From positions 4,605,747 to 4,669,746 of the forward strand of contig OZ036005.1 of assembly GCA_964035015.1 (NCBI GenBank): 64,000 nucleotides of DNA. The letters are read 5' to 3'. The position numbers and the translations under genes are program-made. The notes beneath the pieces are model-generated. The model saw only the letters and a list, made by a program, of their open reading frames with translations. It did not search any database and was not told the origin of the DNA. Origin of the DNA: Corallium rubrum (Eukaryota > Cnidaria > Anthozoa > Scleralcyonacea > Coralliidae). Numbering within the stretch: the first letter of the stretch is position 1; each line of letters begins with the position of its first letter. Below are positions 34,872 through 44,495 of this stretch, piece by piece.

Positions 34872-35235
34872 TGTGTTTTACCGTGAGTTAATTGTGTTTT
34901 GCCGTGAGTTGTAAATTGTGTTTTGCCGTGAGTTAATTGTGTTCTGCCGTGAGTTAAATGTGTTTTGCCGTGAGTTGATTGTGTTCTGCCGTGAGTTAAG
35001 TGTGTTTTGCCGTGAGTTAATTGTGTTTTGCCGTGAGTTGTAAATTGTGTTTTGCCGTGAGTTAATTGTGTTCTGCCGTGAGTTAAATGTGTTTTGCCGT
35101 GAGTTAATTGTGTTCTGCCGTGAGTTAAGTGCGTTTTGCCGTGAGTTAATTGTGTTTTGCCGTGAGTTAAGTGTATTTTGCCGTGAGTTCATTGTATCTT
35201 GCCGTGAACATTTGTTCTTGCCGTGACACTTGTGG
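34872..35235. repeat. Right terminal array, TTGCCGTGAGTTAATTGTG units
   Basis: About 18-19 units of 18-20 bp, the inverted form of the left array. The units degrade towards the outer edge (CCGTGAACATT, CCGTGACACTT). Confidence 0.92.
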
Positions 35236-35240
35236 GCCAC

Positions 35241-35617
35241 CGTAATAAAATACTATAATAGTACATACTATTAATAATAATTTACAGAAATCGTTAATCG
35301 TGTTTTTACCAGTCATAGTGAATAACTGTTATTTGGATAACTTATTTTTAAAAATAACTGACATGATTTTACTCCATGTATACAGCTGATTTCTGTTTAT
35401 TTTTTCTGGTCATTGTTTTTTTTCAAATTCATTTATATTTACATTCTTGGGGGAATTAATTAGTTATACTATTTCTAAGCCCTATTAAAAAGGTTGCTTG
35501 TGGGTCATAATTATAATAAATCCATTTTTGTAACTAAATTTTCATATGTGAAAAAATTAATCCAAATCAACCTCCACTTCTAAAAGTGACTGTATTATGA
35601 TATTGATTCTCTTACAG
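35241..35617. other. Unassigned stretch between two transposons
   Basis: AT-rich DNA after the end of the first transposon. It probably holds the left end and first exon of the Harbinger element, but neither could be defined. Confidence 0.4.
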
Positions 35618-36795
35618 GGACAAGCTTTAAACTTCAACATGATAAAAGACAGCCATCAGTTACTGAAAATGAGGCAACATTTACAAAAAACAAGTCACCA
35701 GACACAGAGCAGAATTTGCTTCCCACAGCCACAGGTATTTGGCACTCAGAACAGTGACCCTGCTATGGCAATAATCTATTTTTGTAACTGATTTTCATAT
35801 ATTATGTGAAAATTTCAATCCAAATCAACCTCCACTTCTAAAAATGACTCTATTATGATTCTCCTCTTACAGAGACAAGCTTTGAACTTCAGCAAGATAC
35901 AAGACAGCCACCAGTTACTGAAAATGAGGCAACATTTACAAAAAAACAGTCACCAGAAACAGAGCAGAATTTGCTTCCCACAGCCACAGGTATTGTGCAA
36001 TCATATTTTACAGGTAGAAATGTTGTTTAATTACTGATAACACTGAGTTTTCATATAAAGTTAACTTTTCTTAATTTTTCTAGCCACTAGGTGGGGTGCC
36101 TAATGCAGAAAAATCACTTGCCTGCAGTAAAATTTGCTTGCACCCCTGCTGAAGCTACGTAGGTTTTTTAGTCTGTTTTTTGACATGCTGTATTTGCTTG
36201 ATTATTTTTTTTCAGCCAACAAAGGGGAGAATGCAGTGTGGGTACACTCAGGAACCTTACTGTTGATTGACCAATACAAAGCCTGGGAACCCAAAATAAA
36301 AAAGAAAAAAAACCTGTGGGCTAAGATATCTGAAATCATGCAGCTCCATGGATATAGCTACAACAGTGAACAATGTGAAGGAAAATGGAAAACACTGGTT
36401 CGAAGCTTAAAAAAAGTTGCAGATCACAATTCTAAGTCAGGGAATGAATTAAAAATTCATCCATATGAGGACGAACTTTCTTTTTCTCTGCCCAACCCAA
36501 TGTTAAACCTTCATATATAGTTGATAGCACCATTGATGGTGCTGTACAAAATGTTGGAGAATCTGACCCTACTGGTGAAAGTGATACTGACAATGGCAGA
36601 TCCCCATCACCTGCTCCTGTTCCTGCAAAGAAGAAACGATCAAATGTTTCTGAAGTGTTAGATGTTTTAAAAGAGCATATGCTGACCCAAAGTGCTAGAC
36701 AAGCAGAGGCATTGCAAAGGCAAGAAATGATGCACCAGGAAAGAATGTCTGTAATGAAAGGTTTTCTTGATGTGTTCAGGGATATGAGGAAATAA
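35618..36795 (+). pseudogene. Harbinger trihelix (Myb/SANT-like) gene, duplicated exon and frameshift
   Basis: Exons at 35618-35734 and 35873-35989 are both 117 bp, near-identical and frame-neutral (GTSFKLQHDKRQPSVTENEA versus ETSFELQQDTRQPPVTENEA). The next exon starts at 36216 and encodes the DNA-binding domain (WVHSGTLLLIDQYKAWEPKI, NSEQCEGKWKTLVRSLKKV). The frame stops at 36520, but the next frame carries the expected continuation PSYIVDSTIDGAVQ and a helical tail (LKEHMLTQSARQAEALQRQE) to TAA at 36793. A one-base change in the T-rich stretch near 36476-36487 explains it. The first exon was not located. This is the usual second protein of PIF/Harbinger elements. Confidence 0.72.
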
Positions 36796-37209
36796 TGTCA
36801 TAAAAATGATACTGTTGTGTTTATTGTTGCAGGTGTACCTGTACTTTTTTCTAAATTAAGTCAAAGGAACTGACTATTTTCTGTTACTTTTTGTTATTCT
36901 TATTCAGAAATGTGTTTTATACATTTTAATTTTTAATAAAAGCCAAGTTACATTAATGTATATGAATTATTTATGCTAAATGTAGATTTCAATAATCATT
37001 AATGACAATAATTTTATACAGTAACTTTCATGTAGTGTACACAGGTTTGGATAAAATTCAAACCAAGTCAATTTTCAGGGGTTATTATCTTCAAATAAAT
37101 CCATCAGCTATGTGGTCTCGCTTTTCTGCACCACCACCCTCATCATTGTCACCATCATGTATTCCTGCTATGTTATTATACTCCTCACCACGATCATCAC
37201 CATCTCTAA

Positions 37210-38337
37210 TTACTGAACTAACACATCATCATTAATAATGCATATATTATGAAAAATACAACAAACTATTATAGTATCTACTGCAGTCTTTACCGACTTT
37301 GTATCAAGTAACTGTAAGCGCCGAAATCTTCCTTTCAATAATCCAAATGACCGTTCTACGGCAACTCGGGTTGATGATAACCGGTAATTGAAACGGCGCT
37401 GTCTTCTGGACAAATGACCATTGTCCCTGAATGGTTTTAAAAGCCATGTTCTCAATGGATATGCACCATCACCTAATAAATGATTGTTTGGACCACACCA
37501 CACTGGGGCAATGTTCCAAATGTCACAGTTTTTGAGGATTCTTGCATCATTAACACTACCTGGCCAGCCCGCGACTACATGCAAAAATTGTAGGTTACTA
37601 GCACAAATTCCTTGAAGGACTATTGAGTGGAATTTTTTGCGATTCACATACACTTGTGGATGTTTACTGGGTGCAACTATGCGAATGTGAGTACCATCAA
37701 TTACACCCATTACATTTGGAAATTGTGAACCAACCCTAAAGTCATCCATTATTTTAGTTTTCACATTTTCTTCCTGTGGCAGGTAGATGAACTTTCTTTT
37801 CAGGTGCGTTAAAACAACGGTGAAAACCCTGTTTCTGCATCGGATAATTGATGAATCAGTAACACTGAACCTATCACTCATTCTGTGAATCGTGTCCTGG
37901 TGGGCAATGAACCAAAGAGCAATTAATAAATGTTTTTCAGCAGTTATTGCACTTCTTCCTCTTACTACATCAGGTTTTAGATAACCAGCCACATTCTGCA
38001 ATATTGTTTCAAAAGTTCCTCTTGAAATCCGGAAAAATCCCTGGAAATCATCAAGAAGGTAGCTAGGTATAGTATCTTCGGTGTAACGGGTAATCTTTGT
38101 CCTATCTTCACGAACCCTAAAAAGCATTAGACGTATCACGTATAAAGCTTAAACTTCTTGATATGCTATGTTTTATTAATCACAATCAAACAAAATTTAA
38201 TAACCTTACATTGCGATTGCTGCAGCAAAGAACATTTCCATGTTTATATGATCATCAAACATATTTTCGTCTTCATGTTCAGCTCCCAATGCTGAAATCA
38301 GTACTGGAATAAACGAATTGTGTAGTTGCTCCGCCAT
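37210..38337 (-). CDS. HARBI1-type DDE nuclease of a PIF/Harbinger transposon
   Basis: Exon 1 (38210-38337) starts MAEQLHNSFIPVLISALGAE. Its donor GTAAGG joins an acceptor before 38116, and exon 2 (37210-38116) continues in frame, 344 residues in all. Catalytic-type motifs: VMGVIDGTHIRI (first Asp), GWPGSVNDARIL (second Asp), VAVERSFGLLKGRF (Glu). The N-terminal region GFFRISRGTFETIL is typical of HARBI1-like proteins. The reading frame is undamaged. Its partner is the convergent trihelix gene, as in known Harbinger elements. The terminal repeats and 3-bp target site were not resolved. Confidence 0.88.
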
Positions 38338-38469
38338 CTTATTCGTGGCAGATGTGTGGACTGCGCAGTTAAATGTGTTCTAGAACCGAGAATTCGCTCC
38401 ATTTTGGAGAGTTCCAGAACGGTGTTCCAGAACGATCCGAACAATAAATGGAGCACTCGGAAGAAGACT

Positions 38470-39405
38470 TTATTTATGCTAAATATGTATATTTTAGCCT
38501 TATTTCAAATGTTAAAAAAATGGCTAAAATTGGTCAAAAAAGTAAAGGCTAACCCCTTCACGTTTTGAGCAATTTTGTCTATTTTTCAACTGTAGATATA
38601 AGGCTAAAATATTCGTATTAGCATCAATAAAGCCTTCTTGTTGCGTCAGAAGCTAAGAAAAGGCTTTATTTGGGCTTAATTATCGTTTTTTGACCTTATT
38701 TTAAAGGTTGAAAAAATGGCGAAAATCGGTCAAAAAGTAAAAGCTAACAACCCCTTTACTTTTTGACCAATTTTGGGCATTTTTTCAACTTTTGAAATAA
38801 GGCCAAAATATCCATATTTAGCAAAAATAAAGCCTTCCTGTTGCTCGCTTTATTTCGGCTTAATTATCGTTTTTTGATTGTATTTTAAAGGTTGAAAAAA
38901 TGTCCAAAATCGGTCAAAAAGTAAAGGCTAACCCTTTACTTTTTGACCGATTTTGGCTAGTTTTTTCAAATTTTGAAATAAAGTCAAAAACCGATAAATT
39001 AGCCCCGAAAAGCCTTTTTTAAACTTCTGGAGCAACAAGAAGGCTCTATTTGTGCTAAATATACATTTTTTAGCCTTATTTCAAAAGTTGAGAAAATGAC
39101 CAAAATCGGTCAAAAAGTAAAGGCTAAGCCTTTACTTTTTTGGCCGATTTTGGCCATTCGTTCAACTTTTGAAATAAAGCTAAAATCTGCATATTTAGCA
39201 TAAATAAAGCCTTCTTGTTGCTCCAGGAGCTAAAAAAGGCTTTATTTGGGCTTAATTATCGTTTTTTTTAAATCCTATTTGAAAGGTTGAATAAATGTCC
39301 AAAATCGGTCAAAAATGTAAGGCGTTACCCATTACTTTTTGACCGATTTTGGCCATTTTGTCAACCTTTAAAATACGGTCAGAAAGCGATAATTAAGCGA
39401 GATTA
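38470..39405. repeat. Tandem array of ~190-bp palindromic units
   Basis: Five units, each with CGGTCAAAAAGTAAAGGCTA followed by its inverse (TTTACTTTTTGACCGATTTT), flanked by TAGCCTTATTTCAAA and TTTGAAATAAGGCTAAAAT. Spacers contain AATAAAGCCTTCTTGTTGC. Non-coding. Confidence 0.85.
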
Positions 39406-39649
39406 AGGACCTCTTCGACCCGAGATTTTCAAGGGGGGAGGGGGGCTATACATAATCTTTTGAAGTCAATGTCAAACACATTTTTAATATTCTATTCTGA
39501 CTAATAATAATCTATTATAGACTGCCCTTTTAACATTAGTCTGTTATTAGTTGTGTGTTTTATTCGATGCTCTTTAAACTGTTATTTTCTGTACGCAGCT
39601 TCCCAAGCAGGGCGTCGAGAAAGACGCCTGCCCAGCTCCTTATATACAC

Positions 39650-39978
39650 TTTGTCCGAACATAGTTAATAGAAACTAAACATGGTTTGGAAGCTCAACAA
39701 AAGTCATTGTTTTATGTTTTTGTTCAGGTTTATGGAAATGTTTGCACTTTCACGGTTACTGAACACATTGTGTTTTCTGTATAATGAAGCAATCATCCAA
39801 TAGCAACGTTTGGGTTCAATCACTCAACCGTACTGTTTAAATATTAATAAACCTAAAACAAAGGATTTGGCACCTTCATGTACCTTTCAACATGAAACGT
39901 AGCTTGATTGTTAACCGCTTTGAAGTTTGCCGGGTTTCCAAACCATGTCTATTTTCTATTAACTATGGTCCGAATTAA
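39650..39978. mobile_element. MITE with TCCGAACATAGTTAATAGAA ends
   Basis: The left arm ACATAGTTAATAGAAAC, ATGGTTTGGAA is matched inverted by TTCCAAACCATG, TTCTATTAACTATGGTCCGA, about 330 bp apart. Confidence 0.65.
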
Positions 39979-39989
39979 TTCTATCCTAA

Positions 39990-40335
39990 TTTCTCTTAAG
40001 TTATTTTTGGATTTCACGAGGTAATCTCGCGCTTAACTCGCAGCCTGCCGAGCAGTCGAAAGTGACATTATAGATGTCATTGCAAAAGACCAATTATATT
40101 ACTACACGAGGATTTTAGAAAAGATAAAACTCTTTTTCGTTCAAGAGGAGTCTTGACTGTTTTCAATTCTTGAGTAAAACTTTAATAAAACCTTTTCGTA
40201 ATGCAATTCTTCGGCAAAACGTACTTCACTCCTAGCACTTTTTCCCGCCATTTTGTTTTCCTGAAAGGAACACGCGAGTATCGTTAGTTAGATGATTGGC
40301 TATCTCGAGATCTAAAAATAACTTAAGAGGGATCA
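39990..40335. mobile_element. MITE with CTCTTAAGTTATTTTTGGAT ends
   Basis: The left arm TCTCTTAAGTTATTTTTGGA is matched inverted by TCTAAAAATAACTTAAGAGG at the right. Non-coding, directly next to the preceding MITE. Confidence 0.6.
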
Positions 40336-40487
40336 CTGAATCTCGAAAGAAGACTGGATCGAGTAGTTACTCATTGTTCATCAGGGTCAGAAAACGAAGC
40401 TCGCGAAATGTCAATTTGGTCCCTTGCTAATGGCACCGATCAGGCAATTGTGTAAGTAGCTTAATCCGCACATACAGGATCGGAAGT

Positions 40488-40625
40488 GACGTCACGCTTT
40501 CATACCGGAAGTGAGGTGTGCGCACAGGTGTGCGCACAGGCTGACGTCACATGGGTGTGCGCACAGGCTGACGTCACAGGGGTGTGCGCACATGATGTGA
40601 CGTCATTAGGGGTGTGCGCACAAAG
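40488..40625. promoter_or_regulatory. CRE / ETS / GTGCGCAC cluster in left arm
   Basis: GGAAGTGACGTCACG, CCGGAAGTGAG, three further TGACGTCA sites, and five TGTGCGCACA-type palindromes. An inverted copy lies at 43555-43690. Candidate promoter sites by motif only. Confidence 0.45.
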
Positions 40626-41154
40626 AATGCTGACGTGATAAAAATTATGCGGTGTATATCATTAACGTATCGCGGGCTACTTTTCGACAGCTATTTCGGA
40701 ACGCACTCGGGTTTCCTTCGGTCATCATCGTATTATTTCAAGATGGGTGAAGATCGATAAATAAAAACAGTATTGGAACAGTTTGGCTTGCTTTTTTTCC
40801 TTTCTTTTTTAGTGAATATGAGGAAAAAGATGGATTTGAGACAGAGTTCAGGTTTTTCTGATTACCAAGCCATTTTAAATTCTTTCTTTTTGGATTAATG
40901 ATCACAATGTGCAATAGACACTTTTATACGTTTATGTACACTGAATTACTTAGACTGATGTTTTATAAGCCTACGTGATAATTTTCTACCATAACTAAAC
41001 ACTTAATAAGTATACTGTTCAGGTTTTTACGTTGTTTGTTTATGTAAATGGTTACACGAGAAAGAAACGTCATGTGGTTATTTTCAATGGGTACCTGAAC
41101 CAGCAAAGTCGTCCCGCGTTGAAGAGCCGTTCATTTTTGTGAGATGAGAAGATG

Positions 41155-41585
41155 AGCACATGCTCATAACTGCTCTGAGCACCTGCTCATTGGCTCATAA
41201 CTGCTCTGAGCACTTGCTCATTGGCTCATAACTGCTCATGAGCACTTGCTCTTATGAGCCAATGAGCAAGTGCTCATGAGCAGTTATGAGCCAATGAGCA
41301 AGTGCTCAGAGCACTTATGAGCCAATGAGCAAGTGCTCTGAGCACTTGCTCATCGGCTCATAACTGCTCATGAGCACTTGCTCATTGGCTCATAAGTGCT
41401 CATGAGCACTTGCTCATTGGCTCATAAGTGCTCTGAGCACTTGCTCATTGGCTCATAAGTGCTCTGAGCACTTGCTCATTGGCTCATAAGTGCCCTGAGC
41501 ACTTGCTCATTGGCTCATAAGTGCTCTGAGCACTTGCTTATTGGCTCATAACTGCTCATGAGCACTTGCTCATTTGCTCATATGG
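41155..41585. repeat. GAGCAAGTGCTC / TGAGCCAATGAGCA palindromic array, left
   Basis: Alternating GAGCACTTGCTCATTGGCTC and its inverse, about 430 bp, able to form many hairpins. It is mirrored at 42630-43030. Confidence 0.9.
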
Positions 41586-41879
41586 GCCCGTTTTGGCCCG
41601 TTTTGGCCCTATAAGGCACTATACGGCCCGATGGCCCGTTTGCTGACTAGACGTCCTAACCTGGGCAAGCCCAGGCTTGTCATGCTCCAGGACTTATTCT
41701 TGCTTAAAAAATGAAACAAGACACAATACAATTTTGATAAATTTTTATCCGGTTGCTAAAGTTGAAATAACTATAGGAAGCATGGACGAAAGAAATTCCT
41801 AGTCCAAAAATCAAGTGGTGTTTCTTAATAGGGACTTTCCGTCCCTACTCGTCATTTACAGGTTGTCTGAGCTGAAAGA

Positions 41880-42437
41880 ATGAACTGCCAATATTGTGGG
41901 AAAATGTTTAATAAAGGCTATAATCTAAGACGGCACGAAAACGATTGTCCGTCAAGGGAATACACTGACACTGAGGAGCCTGATATGGAATCTGATGAAG
42001 AAATGTCAAGCTCGTCGTATGATGAAAACAGTCAGAGTTCCGAAGATGACGGTGAAATAAAGGAAGAGATTGATCCTTGGGCAACCATGATTGATGATGC
42101 AAAAGTGACGGTTCGGCCAGAATATGATGAACTATTAAAAACGTTGCAAATGGAAGGGCAAGAAGAAAGTGTAGCTAAGCAGAAAGCCTTTGAAAAAATT
42201 CTCCCTGAACTTCAGAAAGAATTCGCTGACGTTTACGTGGATAATTTACGTTGGATGAAAGCACTTAAAAAGGATCCTGTGCATGGAAAGATCATGGAAA
42301 CGAAGCAGACACTTGTGAACGAAGACTCGTTTGATCCTGATGAAGCTTTATCTGCAGCGGTTGACAAAAGAAAGTTTCTTTTGAAACAGCTTTTAGAAGA
42401 TCAAGGACGTTTTTCAGATAGTGATGATGATCAGTGA
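41880..42437 (+). CDS. Single C2H2 zinc-finger acidic protein, 185 aa, unknown function
   Basis: One exon, ATG at 41880, TGA at 42435; AATAAA about 25 bp downstream (42460). Residues 1-25 are a C2H2-like finger (CQYCGKMFNKGYNLRRHENDC, a CxxC...HxxxxC variant in which the last ligand is Cys). Residues about 27-65 are acidic and Ser-rich (SDEEMSSSSYDENSQSSEDD). Residues about 70-185 form a helical, charged domain (DNLRWMKALKKDPVHGKIME, KRKFLLKQLLEDQGRFSD). I do not recognise the family. It is flanked by the two long inverted repeats and is the only gene in the element. The frame is intact. It could be a DNA-binding accessory protein, or a captured host gene. Confidence 0.75.
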   Translation: MNCQYCGKMFNKGYNLRRHENDCPSREYTDTEEPDMESDEEMSSSSYDENSQSSEDDGEIKEEIDPWATMIDDAKVTVRPEYDELLKTLQMEGQEESVAKQKAFEKILPELQKEFADVYVDNLRWMKALKKDPVHGKIMETKQTLVNEDSFDPDEALSAAVDKRKFLLKQLLEDQGRFSDSDDDQ

Positions 42438-42629
42438 ATCGATGTAATGCTTATGTGAAATAAAAATTTATCAAAATTGTATTGTGTCTTGTTTCATTTT
42501 TTAAGCAATAATAAGTCCTGGAGCATGACAAGCCTGGGCTTGCCCAGGTTAGGACGTCTAGTCAGCAAACGGGCCATCGGGCCGTATAGTGCCTTATAGG
42601 GCCAAAACGGGCCAAAACGGGCCCATATG

Positions 42630-43032
42630 AGCAAATGAGCAAGTGCTCATGAGCAGTTATGAGCCAATGAGCAAGTGCTCAGGGCACTTATGAGCCAATG
42701 AGCAAGTGCTCAGAGCACTTATGAGCCAATGAGCAAGTGCTCAGAGCACTTATGAGCCAATGAGCAAGTGCTCATGAGCACTTATGAGCCAATGAGCAAG
42801 TGCTCATGAGCAGTTATGAGCCGATGAGCAAGTGCTCAGAGCACTTGCTCATTGGCTCATAAGTGCTCTGAGCACTTGCTCATTGGCTCATAACTGCTCA
42901 TGAGCACTTGCTCATTGGCTCATAAGAGCAAGTGCTCATGAGCAGTTATGAGCCAATGAGCAAGTGCTCAGAGCAGTTATGAGCCAATGAGCAGGTGCTC
43001 AGAGCAGTTATGAGCATGTGCTCATCTTCTCA
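42630..43032. repeat. GAGCAAGTGCTC palindromic array, right
   Basis: Inverted counterpart of 41155-41585 with the same order of variants, including single-base variants such as CAGGGCAC, showing shared origin. Confidence 0.9.
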
Positions 43033-43916
43033 TCTCACAAAAATGAACGGCTCTTCAACGCGGGACGACTTTGCTGGTTCAGGTACCCATTGAAAATAAC
43101 CACATGACGTTTCTTTCTCGTGTAACCATTTACATAAACAAACAACGTAAAAACCTGAACAGTATACTTATTAAGTGTTTAGTTATGGTAGAAAATTATC
43201 ACGTAGGCTTATAAAACATCAGTCTAAGTAATTCAGTGTACATAAACGTATAAAAGTGTCTATTGCACATTGTGATCATTAATCCAAAAAGAAAGAATTT
43301 AAAATGGCTTGGTAATCAGAAAAACCTGAACTCTGTCTCAAATCCATCTTTTTCCTCATATTCACTAAAAAAGAAAGGAAAAAAAGCAAGCCAAACTGTT
43401 CCAATACTGTTTTTATTTATCGATCTTCACCCATCTTGAAATAATACGATGATGACCGAAGGAAACCCGAGTGCGTTCCGAAATAGCTGTCGAAAAGTAG
43501 CCCGCGATACGTTAATGATATACACCGCATAATTTTTATCACGTCAGCATTCTTTGTGCGCACACCCCTAATGACGTCACATCATGTGCGCACACCCCTG
43601 TGACGTCAGCCTGTGCGCACACCCATGTGACGTCAGCCTGTGCGCACACCTGTGCGCACACCTCACTTCCGGTATGAAAGCGTGACGTCACTTCCGATCC
43701 TGTATGTGCGGATTAAGCTACTTGTGTAGGTAGATCAATACGAAGATGGAAAATTCTGGACACATTGCTGTGTTTTTGTTTGTAAAAGCGAAAAACGAAG
43801 AAACAGGATGACAACAACTCCGTAGCGATATTTCAAACATGCATGGGTTGGTCCCTTAGTAATGGCAGATTCTGGCTTCATTTCCAAACAAACCAAACTA
43901 AACTAACTTATATTTG

Positions 43917-44068
43917 GGATAGATATACTGCCGAAACAGAACGTAGGAGTCTAACGTTTCGAGCGAAGGCCCTTCGTCAGAGAGAAACGTGACGTCACGT
44001 TTCTCTGACGAAAGGCCTTCGCTCGAAACGTTAGACTCCTACGTTCTGTTTCGGCAGTATATCTATCC
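43917..44068. repeat. 152-bp near-perfect palindrome with hammerhead-like cores
   Basis: The arms GGATAGATATACTGCCGAAA and TTTCGGCAGTATATCTATCC run to a centre at GACGTC (43991). On each strand the inner arm reads CTGACGA, a short hairpin, CGAAAC, then GTTAGAC. This resembles the minimal hammerhead ribozymes of Penelope-like elements. A relative lies at about 9960-10060. Confidence 0.7.
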
Positions 44069-44117
44069 TTGCTATATTTCGATTGTTGTTTGTACACTGC
44101 CTACGCAGCGCGCTACT

Positions 44118-44245
44118 TTTATTAACTTATAGTTATACTGGATAACTCTATCAGTTATATGTAAACTGTTATCCCTAGAGGTCCAGTAAGGGCCATCCCT
44201 CATTGGTCCAGTGTTACTACAGGAGGAAACCGGAGTACCCGGGAA
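44118..44245. repeat. Dispersed repeat, copy 2 of 2
   Basis: Same sequence as 18533-18660: TAGAGGTCCAGTAAGGGCCA, GGTCCAGTGTTACTACAGGA. Next to the palindrome. Confidence 0.7.
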
Positions 44246-44495
44246 AACCTGCGGTGTTTGGTAGAGTCAAACTGGAAGCACTCTTCTCACATGCGGCCAA
44301 GGTGAAATTTTCTATCAGATAACTGCTGAGGGCAGAAATTGACCCCGGCTCGCACAGGTGAAAGGCCCAATACAACAGTTGCTCGATCCAGTCTTCTTCC
44401 GAGTTCAGCGAACTAGACCCATTCCCTCCCTCACCTTTATTGCTCTCATGCTATGGACTACAGACTATAGTCGGTAAGTCGGTAATGTTTCACCA

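Larger units (their letters stand above)
24826..35240. mobile_element. IS3EU-like DNA transposon, ~10.4 kb, two convergent genes
   Basis: Left block 24826-25115 and right block about 34670-35240 are inverted copies. They share GGTACCGACCGCTGACAATC (right orientation), GTTTTCCACTTTTCCGACAT and the zinc-ribbon exon. Inner parts also correspond inverted (TTGGGCTATTCCAATTTTTA near 26605 and its complement near 34360). The contents are a DDE integrase gene (+) and a HECT-like gene (-), each beginning with a zinc-ribbon exon. Later insertions are a hAT-like element at 25340-26453 and a LINE at about 31590-33592. The outer ends are tandem arrays; the target duplication was not resolved. The IS3EU assignment rests on the transposase type and is an inference. 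Confidence 0.75.
40455..43722. mobile_element. Long-TIR element carrying one C2H2 gene (3.27 kb)
   Basis: Terminal inverted repeats span about 40455-41750 and about 42463-43722. They start AGTAGCTTAATCCGCACATA and are nearly identical, so the insertion is young. The probable target duplication is TGTGTA at 40449-40454 and 43723-43728. Each arm contains, from the outside in, GACGTCA/TGTGCGCACA repeats, unique DNA, then an array of GAGCAAGTGCTC palindromes. The only gene lies between the arms. No transposase is present. Confidence 0.88.

Noticed and set aside
34872-35235. Regular ~19-bp repeats that look like a CRISPR array
   Set aside because: No unique spacers of constant length, no cas genes, animal genome; they are terminal arrays of a DNA transposon.
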